This document shows, piece by piece, positions 24,180 through 32,934 of a DNA stretch of 64,000 bases. The notes beneath the pieces are model-generated. The model did not search any database and was not told the origin of the DNA. It worked only from the letters and a program-made list of their open reading frames with translations. The DNA lies in contig NZ_BMTV01000009.1 of assembly GCF_014649855.1 (NCBI RefSeq), positions 215,068 to 279,067 of the forward strand. The letters run 5' to 3'. Origin of the DNA: Streptomyces roseolus (GTDB taxonomy: Bacteria > Actinomycetota > Actinomycetes > Streptomycetales > Streptomycetaceae). Each line of letters starts with the position of its first letter. The first letter of the stretch is position 1. The translations under genes were made by a program, and so were the position numbers.

Positions 24180-25640
24180 GTGTCGCGAAGGCTGCTGCGC
24201 ACGGTCTGTACGGGAGCCCTGGCCGCCCTGACGGTCCTGACCGGCCCGGCGGTGGCCGCGCCCCCGCCGCCCGAACCGCCCGCGCCCCTCGCGCCGCTCG
24301 CCCTGGCGGACCCCGCGGCGGAACCCGTCGGGCCGGTGGACCCGGACAGCGTGGCGGACGCCGAAGCCGGGTCGGCCGAAGCGGAGGAGGTCGAAGCCGA
24401 GGTGGTCGAAGCAGAGGGGGCCGAAGCAGAGGGGGCCGAAGCAGAGGGGGCCGAAGCGGAAGAGGCCGAACCCGAGGGAGCCGCCGCCGAGGAGACCGAG
24501 GCCGGGCGGGCCGAGACCGAGGAGGCCGAGGCAGGGGCGTCCGCCGTCGACGACGCCGCGGCCCTGCCGCCCGCCGGCGGGGGCTCCGTCGCCGCTCTGC
24601 TCGCCCGGCTCCGCACCCTCTACCGGGAGGCGGAGGAGGCCACGGAGCGGTACAACGCCGCGGAGGAGGCGTTGAAGGTCCAGCAGGCCGACACCCGGCG
24701 GCTCACCGCCGACCTGGAGACCGCCCGCACCGCCCTCGCGCGCGGGCGGACGGAGGCGGGGCGGCTCGCCCGGGAGCAGTACCAGGGGCGGACCTCGTAC
24801 GCCTCGCCGCTGCGGCTGCTCTTCGCCCCCGACCCCCAGTCGGCGCTCGACGCGCGGCACCTCCTCGACCGGACGGCCCGCGACCGGGCCTCCGCCCTCC
24901 CCCGGCTGCGCGCCGCCGAACGCCGGGCCGCGGACCTGGCCGGTGCCTCGCGGACCGCGCTCGACCGGCAGCGGACCCTCGCCGCACGGCAGCGGACCCG
25001 CCGGGACGAGGTCCGGAAGAAGCTCGCGGAGGTCGAGGCGCTGCTCGCCGCGCTCACCCCCGAGCAGCTGGCGCGCCTCACCGAGCTGGAGCGGGAGCAG
25101 ACGGCCGGCGCCCAGCGCGAGCTCCTCGACTCCGGCGTCCTCGGCCCCGCCCGCACCCCGTCCCGGGCGGGCGCGGAGGCGCTGCGCTTCGCGGTCGGGC
25201 AGCTCGGGAAGCCGTACGAGTGGGGGGCCGAGGGACCGGAGGCGTACGACTGCTCGGGACTCACCCAGCGGGCCTGGGCGGCGGCCGGCCGGGCGATCCC
25301 GCGGACCAGCCAGGAGCAGTGGGCGGAGCTGCCCCGGGTGGGGCTCGACGAGCTGCGGCCCGGGGACCTGGTGGTGTACTTCCCCGACGCCACCCATGTG
25401 GCCCTCTATCTGGGCGAGGGCCTGGTCGTGCAGGCCCCGCGCCCCGGCGCCCGGGTGAAGGTCTCCCCCGTCGCCGCGAACCCGCTGCTCGGGGCCGTAC
25501 GCCCGGACCCGGCCGGGACGCCCCTGGAGTCGTACACCCCGCCCGACCTCCCGGACGGTGCTCGGGAGGGGTCGGACGAGGGGTACGACCGTGCGGGGGC
25601 GGCTCCGGATCAGGCGCCGGGAGCCAGCGAGGCCAGGTAG
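24180..25640 (+). CDS. Secreted NlpC/P60 peptidoglycan endopeptidase
   Basis: 486 residues: signal peptide (about 1-30), a very acidic low-complexity stretch (about 60-125) of tandem 'EAEGA' and 'EAEEA' units, a long coiled coil (about 145-320), then an NlpC/P60 domain (about 325-440). The domain has the catalytic Cys in 'YDCSGLTQRAW' (near 358), His in 'DATHVALYLG' (near 405) and a polar third residue further on. It would hydrolyse D-Glu-meso-DAP-type bonds in wall stem peptides, with the coiled coil restraining activity as in RipA/PcsB-type enzymes. GTG at 24180 has TGGAGGTGG upstream; the open frame can start at a TTG (24132). Its 3' end overlaps the convergent flavoprotein gene by 31 bp. 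Confidence 0.85.
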   Translation: MSRRLLRTVCTGALAALTVLTGPAVAAPPPPEPPAPLAPLALADPAAEPVGPVDPDSVADAEAGSAEAEEVEAEVVEAEGAEAEGAEAEGAEAEEAEPEGAAAEETEAGRAETEEAEAGASAVDDAAALPPAGGGSVAALLARLRTLYREAEEATERYNAAEEALKVQQADTRRLTADLETARTALARGRTEAGRLAREQYQGRTSYASPLRLLFAPDPQSALDARHLLDRTARDRASALPRLRAAERRAADLAGASRTALDRQRTLAARQRTRRDEVRKKLAEVEALLAALTPEQLARLTELEREQTAGAQRELLDSGVLGPARTPSRAGAEALRFAVGQLGKPYEWGAEGPEAYDCSGLTQRAWAAAGRAIPRTSQEQWAELPRVGLDELRPGDLVVYFPDATHVALYLGEGLVVQAPRPGARVKVSPVAANPLLGAVRPDPAGTPLESYTPPDLPDGAREGSDEGYDRAGAAPDQAPGASEAR

Positions 25641-26848
25641 GCGGAGGCCTTCTCCGGGTCGAAGAAGAAGTTCTCGAAGTCGGCCGGGTCGTTGAAGCCG
25701 TTGGCGAAGCGGTCGGCGATCGGCTGGAGCTCGCCGGCCGCGCCGATCAGGTTCAGGACGTGCTCCGGCGGCGGCGCCAGCATCGCGTTCGTCCACTTGG
25801 TGACGGGCTCGGCGGTCCGCCAGTAGCGGTCGAAGGCGGAGCGCATCCACGCCTCGTCGAAGGGCCGGTCGCCGTGCTCGACGATGGCGGCGAGGTAGGC
25901 CGCGGCGCACTTGGCGGCGGAGTTGGAGCCCTGCCCGGTGATCGGGTCGTTGGCGACGACGACGTCCGCGACGCCGAGGACCAGGCCGCCGCCCGGCAGG
26001 TGGCCGACGGGGTTGCGGACGGTGGGGGCGTAACGGCCCGCCAGGGTGCCGCAGGCGTCGGTGAGTTCGACCTTGGTGGCGCGCGCGTACTCCCAGGGGG
26101 TGTACTTCTCCATCAGTTCCAGCGTGAGCGCCAGGTGCTCGGAGGGGTCCTTGACGCCCCGGAAGGCGTCGACGGGGCCGCCGGGGATCCCCTCCCAGAA
26201 GAGGATGTCGGCGCGGCCGCCGGTGGTGAGCGTCGGCATCACGAACAGCTCGCCGACCCCGGGCACGAGGTTGCAGCGGACCGCGTCGAAGTCCGGGTGC
26301 TCGGGGCGCGGGCCGAGGCCGTGGACGTACGCGACGGCGAGGGCGCGCTGCGGCTCGGTGTGCGGGGAGCGCTCGGCGTCCCGGCCGAACATGGAGACCA
26401 GTTCGCCCTTGCCCGCGGCGACGAGCACCAGGTCGTAGCGGCGGGCGAAGAAGTCGAGGTCGCCGACGGCCACGCCGTGGATGACGAGCTGTCCGCCGCG
26501 CTGGGCGAAGGTCTCCATCCAGCCGGCCATCTTCACGCGCTGGTCGACGGACTGGGCGTAGCCGTCGAGCTTCCCGACCCAGTCGACGACCCGGGCCGAC
26601 TCCGGTCCGGCGACGGAGACGCCGAGGCCCTGGATCCGCGGGGCCTGCGACTCCCAGAAGTTCAGGCCGAGGTCGCGCTCGTGCTGGAGCGCGGTGTCGA
26701 ACATGCACTGCGTGGACATGACGCGGCCGGAGCGGATCTCGTCCGCCGTCCGGTTCGACATCAGGGTGACCTCGTACCCCTGGGACTGGAGGCCGAGGGC
26801 GAGCTGGAGACCGGACTGTCCGGCGCCGACTATGAGGATCTTCCGCAT
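25610..26848 (-). CDS. StyA-like flavoprotein monooxygenase (styrene/indole monooxygenase family)
   Basis: A 412-residue FAD enzyme. The N-terminal dinucleotide fold 'KILIVGAGQSGLQLALGLQS' (residues about 3-22), 'DLVLVAAGKGE' near 140 and 'GQGSNSAAKCAAAYLAAI' near 302 match the two-component styrene/indole monooxygenase oxygenase subunit. Members epoxidise aryl alkenes or oxidise indole using FADH2 from a separate reductase; no StyB-like reductase gene is nearby. ATG at 26848 has AGGAG upstream. It follows the conservon genes on the same strand after a 213-bp gap containing 14-bp tandem repeats, so co-transcription is possible. Confidence 0.82.
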   Translation of the reverse strand: MRKILIVGAGQSGLQLALGLQSQGYEVTLMSNRTADEIRSGRVMSTQCMFDTALQHERDLGLNFWESQAPRIQGLGVSVAGPESARVVDWVGKLDGYAQSVDQRVKMAGWMETFAQRGGQLVIHGVAVGDLDFFARRYDLVLVAAGKGELVSMFGRDAERSPHTEPQRALAVAYVHGLGPRPEHPDFDAVRCNLVPGVGELFVMPTLTTGGRADILFWEGIPGGPVDAFRGVKDPSEHLALTLELMEKYTPWEYARATKVELTDACGTLAGRYAPTVRNPVGHLPGGGLVLGVADVVVANDPITGQGSNSAAKCAAAYLAAIVEHGDRPFDEAWMRSAFDRYWRTAEPVTKWTNAMLAPPPEHVLNLIGAAGELQPIADRFANGFNDPADFENFFFDPEKASAYLASLAPGA

Positions 26849-26962
26849 GGGTGGTGCTCCTGGCGAGAACGGGGGGAGGGGGCGGCGGGGGCGGCGTCCC
26901 GGGCGTGGCGACTCGGGGGACCCGGGGGACTCGGGGGACTCGGAAGTTGCCACGCGGGCGTG

Positions 26963-27074
26963 ACTGTTCGGGTGTGGATGTTCGAACGTGCCGGCTCGGG
27001 CGCGGCTGCTCGGGCGCGGCTCTTCGGGTGTGACTCTTCGGGTGTGGCTATTCGGATGTGGCTATTCGGGTGTG
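26963..27074. repeat. Eight exact-length 14-bp tandem repeats
   Basis: Units of 14 bp run without gaps from 26963 to 27074: ACTGTTCGGGTGTG, GATGTTCGAACGTG, CCGGCTCGGGCGCG, GCTGCTCGGGCGCG, GCTCTTCGGGTGTG, ACTCTTCGGGTGTG, GCTATTCGGATGTG and GCTATTCGGGTGTG. The last unit contains the cvnD stop codon (TAG on the minus strand at 27062-27064), so the array begins at the end of that gene and fills part of the gap to the StyA-like gene. Confidence 0.85.
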
Positions 27075-27817
27075 GTGGAGAGCGCGTGCTCGACCATGGC
27101 GAGGAGCGTCTCGACCACGCTGTAGCGCTTGCGCGCGTCCATGATCACCACGGGGACGTCGGCGGTGATCGTCAGGGCCTCCCTGACGTCCTCCGGCTCG
27201 AACCGCTCGGTGCCCTCGAAGTGGTTGACGGCGACGACGTAGGGCAGGCCGCAGCTCTCGAAGTAGTCGAGCGCGGGGAAGCAGTCGGTGAGCCGGCGGG
27301 TGTCGGCGAGCACGATCGCCCCGATCGCGCCGCGCACCAGGTCGTCCCACATGAACCAGAAGCGCTGCTGTCCCGGCGTGCCGAAGACGTACAGGACCAG
27401 GTCGTTGTCGAGGGTGATCCGGCCGAAGTCCATCGCCACGGTGGTGGTGAGCTTGTCCGGGGTCGCCGTGAGGTCGTCGGTCTCCTCGCTGGCCCGGGTC
27501 ATCAGCGCCTCGGTCTGGAGCGGGGTGATCTCCGAGACCGCGCGGACGAAGGTGGTCTTGCCGACGCCGAAGCCGCCCGCGACCACGATCTTCGTCGCGA
27601 TCGGGGCGCGGGAGTGGTCGAGCTGCCAGTCCTGCGCGCCGTCCTCGGGATCGGGCTCCCCGGCGGGGTCGGGTTTCCCCGGGCCGGCGTCGCCGGTCCC
27701 CCCGACGGGCCCGGGCTGGACGGGGATCGCGGCGGCGGGCACGGCCTCCGCCGGAGCGGCGGCGGGGGTGTCGACGGCGGTGTCGACGGCGGTGGCGTCA
27801 GAGACGGCGGAGTCCAC
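27062..27817 (-). CDS. cvnD: Conservon protein CvnD, small Ras-like GTPase
   Basis: 251 residues. After a disordered Ala/Pro-rich N-terminus (about 1-70) comes a GTPase core with P-loop 'VAGGFGVGKTTFVRAVSEIT' (near 78), a switch-II-like 'DFGRITLDNDLVLYVFGTPG' block with an FGTPGQQRF signature, and 'VAVNHFEGTERF' in the NKxD position. This is the MglA-like GTPase of actinobacterial conservons. With CvnB (roadblock) it is thought to form a membrane-linked signalling complex resembling eukaryotic G-protein modules. It overlaps cvnC by 20 bp. Its C-terminus is encoded within a 14-bp repeat array. Confidence 0.92.
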   Translation of the reverse strand: MDSAVSDATAVDTAVDTPAAAPAEAVPAAAIPVQPGPVGGTGDAGPGKPDPAGEPDPEDGAQDWQLDHSRAPIATKIVVAGGFGVGKTTFVRAVSEITPLQTEALMTRASEETDDLTATPDKLTTTVAMDFGRITLDNDLVLYVFGTPGQQRFWFMWDDLVRGAIGAIVLADTRRLTDCFPALDYFESCGLPYVVAVNHFEGTERFEPEDVREALTITADVPVVIMDARKRYSVVETLLAMVEHALSTTPE

Positions 27818-28214
27818 TCAGCACCCTTTCGAGGAGCGCGCGGTCGGGCTGGCCGGTGTCGTGACCGGTCCCGTACACGCGGATCTTTCCCTGGTCGGCC
27901 AGGTCGCTGAGCAGCACCCGGACGACACCCAACGGCATCTTGAGGAGGGCCGAGATCTCCGCCACCGTCCGCATCCGGCGGCATATCTCGACGATGGCGC
28001 GCATCTCGGGCATGAGCCCGCGCGCGCCGGGGCCGCCGTCGGTGAGGACCTTGCGGGCGAGCGGCGCCTCCAGGGCGGCCACGAAGGTCTCCACGAGCAG
28101 CACGTGTCCGAAGCGGGTGCGGCCGCCGGTCAGCGAGTACGGGCGCACGCGCGCGGGGCGCCGTCCTTCGCCGCGCACCGGCAGCCGGTGGCCCGCGGCG
28201 GTCAGCGAGGTCAC
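27798..28214 (-). CDS. cvnC: Conservon protein CvnC (DUF742)
   Basis: 138 residues of the DUF742 family, a winged-helix-like fold ('TVAEISALLKMPLGVVRVLL' near 85-105). The block 'RPYSLTGGRTR' near 24 is the family's N-terminal signature, although the motif after it is less conserved than usual. Function within conservons is not firmly known. GTG at 28214 overlaps the cvnB stop by 4 bp and the gene overlaps cvnD by 20 bp, so translation is coupled along the operon. Confidence 0.9.
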   Translation of the reverse strand: MTSLTAAGHRLPVRGEGRRPARVRPYSLTGGRTRFGHVLLVETFVAALEAPLARKVLTDGGPGARGLMPEMRAIVEICRRMRTVAEISALLKMPLGVVRVLLSDLADQGKIRVYGTGHDTGQPDRALLERVLSGLRRL

Positions 28215-28732
28215 CGGGGGCCCTCCATCGACTTGCGCAGCTCGCTGCGGACTTCGGGAGTGAGGACGTGTCCGGCCCGGCCGACGAAGAGCGCCATGTG
28301 GTAGGCGACGACGCTCATGTCGCAGTCGGGCTCGGCGTGCACGCCGAGCAGCGAGCCGTCGCTGATCGACATGACGAAGACGCTGCCCTCCTCCATGGCG
28401 ACCATGGTCTGCTTCACCCCGCCGCCCTCCATCAGGCGCGCGGCGCCGACGGTGAGGCTGCCGATGCCGGAGACGATGGTGGCCAGGTCGGCGCTGGAGC
28501 CGCGCGGGCCGCGGGGGCGGGCGTGCCCGTCATCGGCGGCGCCGGGCCGCTCCTCGGGGTCGGAGGAGAGCAGCAGGAGCCCGTCGGAGGAGACGACGGC
28601 GACCGAGCGGACGCCGGGCACCTCCTCCACGAGGTTGCCCAGCAGCCATTGCAGGTTGCGGGCCTCCGTGCTCAATCCGTAGGCGCCGGCCGGCGCGGTC
28701 GTGCTCGTGGTGCTCGTTCCCGTGGCGGTCAA
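28211..28732 (-). CDS. cvnB: Conservon protein CvnB (roadblock/LC7)
   Basis: 173 residues with a roadblock/LC7 fold: 'LQWLLGNLVEEVPGVRSVAV' near 28-47, 'SSDGLLLLSSD', 'LATIVSGIGSLTVGAA' and 'VMSISDGSLLGVHAEPD'. These proteins act as GTPase-activating or docking partners of the MglA-like CvnD. The start is a TTG at 28732 overlapping the cvnA stop (TTGA) with GAGGAGG 6 nt upstream. An unusual glycine/proline-rich insert ('RPGAADDGHARPRGPRGS') occurs in the middle of the domain. Confidence 0.92.
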   Translation of the reverse strand: MTATGTSTTSTTAPAGAYGLSTEARNLQWLLGNLVEEVPGVRSVAVVSSDGLLLLSSDPEERPGAADDGHARPRGPRGSSADLATIVSGIGSLTVGAARLMEGGGVKQTMVAMEEGSVFVMSISDGSLLGVHAEPDCDMSVVAYHMALFVGRAGHVLTPEVRSELRKSMEGPR

Positions 28733-31700
28733 CTGCGTGCCTCCTCGACTGTGTCCCCCGTCATCTCCTCTGTGCGCGTGGTGCTCTCGGCGGCTATCTC
28801 CGCCTCGACGTCCCGGCGTCCGGCCACGGCGCCCTGGTGGAAGCCTCCGAGCCGGCGGCGGAGCGCCTCGGCGTCGACCGAGCCCCGCCGGGGCGCGGAG
28901 GGCGCGGACGGCGCCCGGACCACCTGGGGGGTCCGCTTGGGCAGGCCCTTGTCGGTGACCCGCTCCCACTGCGCGGGGCGCGGCCCCGGCACCTGTGCCT
29001 CGTCGGCCGGTCCCGCCTGCTCCGGCACGGCCGCGACGGGCGCCTCGGCGGCCCGCTCGTGGCTGTCCGGCTCGGGCGGCGGGTCGGGGAGCCGCACCTG
29101 GAGGGTCGTCTCGGAGACGGACTCGACGTGCTCGGCGGGCTCGACGTGCTCGGCGGGCTGCCGCTCGGTGGTCTCGACGTGCTCGTACGGCTCCGGGGCG
29201 GGCGCCTCGGGCTCGTACGCCGGCGCGGGCTCGGACTCGTACGCCGGCTCGGGCTCGGCCTGGTACACCGGCTCGGGCGCGGGCTCGGGCTCGTGGGTCT
29301 GCTCGGACCCGTGCTCCGGCGCCGCCGGTTCGGGCCGCGTCTGCTGGAAGGCGCGTTCCGCCGCCTCCACGAGCGGGTCGCGGGTGCGGGACGGGAGGGT
29401 GTTGGAGTTGGCCTCGGCCTCGGAGCCGGGAAGGTGGAGGACCGGTACGGGGCCGGTGCCGGCGATCCGTACCGGCTCGGCGACGGCCGCCGGCGGCGCG
29501 GTCGGCAGCAGCGGCAGCGGCAGCACCACGACGGCGGCCGTGCCGCCCGGCTTCTGCTCGCGCAGCTCGACGCCGACGCCGTGGCGGGCGGCGAGCAGGG
29601 AGACGACCCGCATGCCGAGGCCCTCGCCCTCGAAGGCCTCCGGGTCGGCGGCGGCGAGCCGGGCGTTGAGGTCGGCGCGCCGGTGCTCGGGGATCCCTAT
29701 GCCGGAGTCCTGGACGGAGAGCATGACCTCGCCGGTCTCCAGGAGCCAGCCAGAGAGCTGGACCTCGGCGTCCGGCGGGGAGAACGAGGTGGCGTTCTCC
29801 AGGAGCTCGGCGACGAGGTGGCTCAGGTCGTCGGCGGCGAAGCCGGCGAGCTGGGCGTGCGGCGGCAGCGACTGGATGGTGACCCGCTCGTACCGCTCGA
29901 TCTCGCTGACGGCGGCGCGCAGCACGTCGACGAGCGGGACCGGGCCGGCGTGGCCGTGGACGTGCTCGTGGCCGGCGAGGACCAGCAGGTTCTCGCTGTG
30001 GCGGCGCATGACGGTCGCCATGTGGTCGAGCTTGAAGAGGGTGGCGAGGCGGTCCGGGTCCTGCTCGCGCTCCTCCAGCTTCTCGATGACGGCGAGCTGG
30101 CGGTCGACGAGGCCGAGGCTGCGCAGCGAGAGGTTGACGAAGGTGTGGTGGACGGTGTCCCGGAGCCGTTCGAGGTCGGCGGTGAGGACGGCGATCCGGC
30201 CCTGGAGCTCGGCGCGCTGGGCGGCGAGCTCGGCCTCGGCGGCCTCCTGGGCGGCGACCAGGCCGGCCCGCTCGCCGGTGAGCCGGCCGGTGTGCGCGGA
30301 GAGGGCGGCGAGTCGGCCGTGGAGGCTGTTGAGGGAGCGGACGACCTGTGCGAACTCGTCGTTGCGGCCGGTGAAGCGGACGGCTTCCTCGGCGGCCGGC
30401 TCGGGTGCGGCGGCGAGCCGGTCGGCGCCGCGGCGGAGCACGGAGAGCGGCCGGGTGAGGCTGCGGGCGACGTAGGTGGAGACGCCGACGGCGAGCAGCA
30501 GGCAGCCGCCGAGGAGGGCGAGGCGCAGTTCGAGCGCGGTGACGTCGTCGTCGCGCAGGGCGGTGAGCCGCTCGACCCGCTTGGCCGCGAGGGAGGACTC
30601 GACGCCGCGCATCTGCTCGATCCGGGCGGAGAGCGCGGCCTCCAGGGCGGGCGGGGAGGTGCGGGTCTCGGCCTCGGTGAGGGCGGGCTGGTCGGTGAGC
30701 CGGCCGAGGGCCAGCTCGGCGGTCTTGACCTCGGGCCCCGTGACGGTCGCGGCGAGGGAGTCGCGGGCGGCGGGCCCTGCGGAGCGGTCGAAGTCGCCGA
30801 GGGCGGCGAGTTCGCGGACCCGGGCCTGCTGGGCGGCGGCGCTGAGCTGGTCGCGGGCGCGCTCGGCCTCCTCCTTGCCCTCGGGCTCGTCGGCGACGTA
30901 GGTGCCGGTGGTGGCGTCGTAGCGGAGCTCGCCGGTGGACTCGGGCTGCGGGGTGACGAGCGCGGCGATCAGCAGGCCCCGGGCGGAGGAGGCCTGTTCG
31001 ACGGCGCGGCCGAGGTCGGCGGGAGCCCGGGTGGTGCCGGTGGCGCCGGGGGCGGTGGCGCGCGGCGGGGTGCGCTCGGCGAGCTCGTCGGCGAGCCCCT
31101 GGAGGGAGGCGATGACGTCGCTGTACGCCTTGTGGGCCTCCAGGGCCGTGCCCTTGCCGGTGACGGCGGCGCGGCGGACGGAGGCGACGCCGGCGAGCTC
31201 GCGGCGCAGCGCGTCGGAGGCGGCCGGGCGGATCTCGTCGATCTGCCGGTCGACGCGGGCCGACTTGGCGGGGGTGAGGACCCGCCGGTTCTTCTTGGGG
31301 CCGGTCTGCTCCTCGCGGCCGGCGGCGACGAAGGCGACGACCTCGTCGCGCTCGTCGGCGAGGGAGTGGGCGAGGGTGACGGCCTGCCGGTCGAGCTCGG
31401 CGAGGGTGACCAGGCGCCGGGACTCGTTGAGCTCGGTGGAGGCGGTGAGGACGGCGGGGGCGCCGGCGCCGAGGACGATGGCGCCGACGAGGGCGACCCC
31501 GGCGACGAGGCGGGTGCGGACGCGCTTGGAACGGCCGCCGGGGGTCTTCGCGGGGGCGCCGGCGGGCGCGGCCACGGGGGTGCCTGCGGCGGGTGTGCTT
31601 CCCGGCGCGCTTCCCGTGTCCGGCGCGGTGCCGGCGCCGGTGCCGGGGGTGCTCGGCGTGACACCGGGGGTGCTCGGCGTGGTGCCGGGGTTCGGCGGCT

Positions 31701-31767
31701 CACCGGGGGTCTGGCTCCGCGCGCCGTTCATGCTCCGAGGCCGCTTCTTCTGCACCGGTGCTCGCAT
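28729..31767 (-). CDS. cvnA: Conservon protein CvnA, nitrate-sensor-type histidine-kinase-like protein
   Basis: 1012 residues. A Pro/Thr-rich cytosolic N-terminus (with 'TPGTTPSTPGVTPSTPG' repeats) leads to TM1 near 70-90. An extracellular NIT-like helical sensor region (about 90-430), TM2 near 440, HAMP (about 460-520) and a coiled coil follow. The GHKL ATPase domain (about 620-750) has the N box 'LVAELLENATSFSPP', G1 'VQDSGIGIPEH' and G2 'GEGLGMRVVS'. The C-terminal 250 residues are disordered with 'PAEHVEPAEHVE' repeats. No canonical phospho-acceptor H box is evident, as is common for CvnA. Starts at 31788 (GTG) and 31731 (ATG) are alternatives to the ATG at 31767. Confidence 0.9.
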   Translation of the reverse strand: MRAPVQKKRPRSMNGARSQTPGEPPNPGTTPSTPGVTPSTPGTGAGTAPDTGSAPGSTPAAGTPVAAPAGAPAKTPGGRSKRVRTRLVAGVALVGAIVLGAGAPAVLTASTELNESRRLVTLAELDRQAVTLAHSLADERDEVVAFVAAGREEQTGPKKNRRVLTPAKSARVDRQIDEIRPAASDALRRELAGVASVRRAAVTGKGTALEAHKAYSDVIASLQGLADELAERTPPRATAPGATGTTRAPADLGRAVEQASSARGLLIAALVTPQPESTGELRYDATTGTYVADEPEGKEEAERARDQLSAAAQQARVRELAALGDFDRSAGPAARDSLAATVTGPEVKTAELALGRLTDQPALTEAETRTSPPALEAALSARIEQMRGVESSLAAKRVERLTALRDDDVTALELRLALLGGCLLLAVGVSTYVARSLTRPLSVLRRGADRLAAAPEPAAEEAVRFTGRNDEFAQVVRSLNSLHGRLAALSAHTGRLTGERAGLVAAQEAAEAELAAQRAELQGRIAVLTADLERLRDTVHHTFVNLSLRSLGLVDRQLAVIEKLEEREQDPDRLATLFKLDHMATVMRRHSENLLVLAGHEHVHGHAGPVPLVDVLRAAVSEIERYERVTIQSLPPHAQLAGFAADDLSHLVAELLENATSFSPPDAEVQLSGWLLETGEVMLSVQDSGIGIPEHRRADLNARLAAADPEAFEGEGLGMRVVSLLAARHGVGVELREQKPGGTAAVVVLPLPLLPTAPPAAVAEPVRIAGTGPVPVLHLPGSEAEANSNTLPSRTRDPLVEAAERAFQQTRPEPAAPEHGSEQTHEPEPAPEPVYQAEPEPAYESEPAPAYEPEAPAPEPYEHVETTERQPAEHVEPAEHVESVSETTLQVRLPDPPPEPDSHERAAEAPVAAVPEQAGPADEAQVPGPRPAQWERVTDKGLPKRTPQVVRAPSAPSAPRRGSVDAEALRRRLGGFHQGAVAGRRDVEAEIAAESTTRTEEMTGDTVEEARS

Positions 31768-32127
31768 TCTTGACTCGTCCGCCCACACAGCAGAGGTGAC
31801 GGCCGGTCACGAGGTTCCGCCCCCACCCCTGGTACGGCTTCCGACCATTCCAGCGCTTCTCGGCAGGGGACGGGCATCGGCCGCTCCGCCACCCGAACGA
31901 GTGAACAACAATCCGGAGTTGGCGAACAACTTCGGCCGGGGCCCTTCGGCGGGCCCCGACGGCCCCCGGCTGGATCTTCGGGGCGGCCTTTGGCAGGATG
32001 CCCGCCCGCAGCTCGCCGGAGCTCGCGATTCCGCCCCCTCCGACGCCCACGGCCGGTTGGTACAGGCCATTTTCGTCCCTTTGCAGGTGTTGTGAAGGGA
32101 CCGCGCGAGCCGGGCACACTGGACATC

Positions 32128-32934
32128 ATGCGCAGCGAGGTCGCCACCCTTCCCGGCAGTCCCGAACGGCCCAACGAGGACTGGGCCGCCGCAGCTCTGC
32201 CCGCCTCGGGCGGCGGTGGGACGCTCGTCCTGCTGGACGGCGTCACACCCCCCGCGGGCGGGGTGGGTTGTGTGCACACGGTGCCGTGGTTCACCGCGCG
32301 ACTCGGCGGCGCTTTGACCGAACTGTCCGCTTCCCGGGCCGATCTGACACTGGCCGAGATCCTGGCGCTGGCAATCCGGCGCACCGCGGAGCTCCACTCG
32401 GACACCTGTGACCTTTCTCACGTACGTACGCCTCAGGCGACCGTGGTGCTCGCGCGGTGGGACGCGACCGCGGTCGAGCACCTGGTCCTCTCGGACTCGG
32501 TACTGCTGCTCCGGGCGCCGGACGGCGCGGTCCGGGCGGTGGTGGACGACCGGCTGGACCGGATCCCCCGGGAGGCTTTGCGTACGCACGAGGCGGCGGA
32601 CCGGCTGCGCAACCGCGAGGGCGGCTTCTTCACGGCGGCCGCGGACCCGTCGGTGGCGGAGCGGGCGGTGACCGGCACGACCCCGCTGGAGGAGGTGCGG
32701 GCGCTCGCGGCGCTCACGGACGGGGCGAGCCGCTGGGTCGAGCGGTTCGGCGCGGGCGACTGGGCGGAGTGCGCGGGCGTCCTCGCGAAGGAGGGCCCGG
32801 CGGGGCTGCTCCAGCGGGTCCGGGCCCTGGAGGCGACGGACGCCGGCGGGCGGCGCGGAAAGCGTCACGACGACGCGACGGCCGTGTACGTGGAGTTCCG
32901 AGGGGCGGGGGTCAGCCCTCGGAGCGCTGGTTGA
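32128..32934 (+). CDS. PP2C-like protein phosphatase
   Basis: 268 residues resembling the divergent PP2C/SpoIIE fold: 'GSPERPNEDWAAA' supplies an N-terminal Asp near residue 16, 'GGTLVLLDGVTPP' the DG metal motif near 35, 'LVLSDSVLLLRAPDG' a core strand and 'ALTDGASRWVERFG' the second DG, with 'GKRHDDATAVYVEF' closing the fold. These acidic residues bind the two catalytic Mn/Mg ions. A CACACT hexamer 7 nt before the ATG and lack of a Shine-Dalgarno suggest a leaderless mRNA. It is divergent from cvnA and its 3' end overlaps the convergent MarR gene by 23 bp. Substrates unknown. Confidence 0.75.
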   Translation: MRSEVATLPGSPERPNEDWAAAALPASGGGGTLVLLDGVTPPAGGVGCVHTVPWFTARLGGALTELSASRADLTLAEILALAIRRTAELHSDTCDLSHVRTPQATVVLARWDATAVEHLVLSDSVLLLRAPDGAVRAVVDDRLDRIPREALRTHEAADRLRNREGGFFTAAADPSVAERAVTGTTPLEEVRALAALTDGASRWVERFGAGDWAECAGVLAKEGPAGLLQRVRALEATDAGGRRGKRHDDATAVYVEFRGAGVSPRSAG

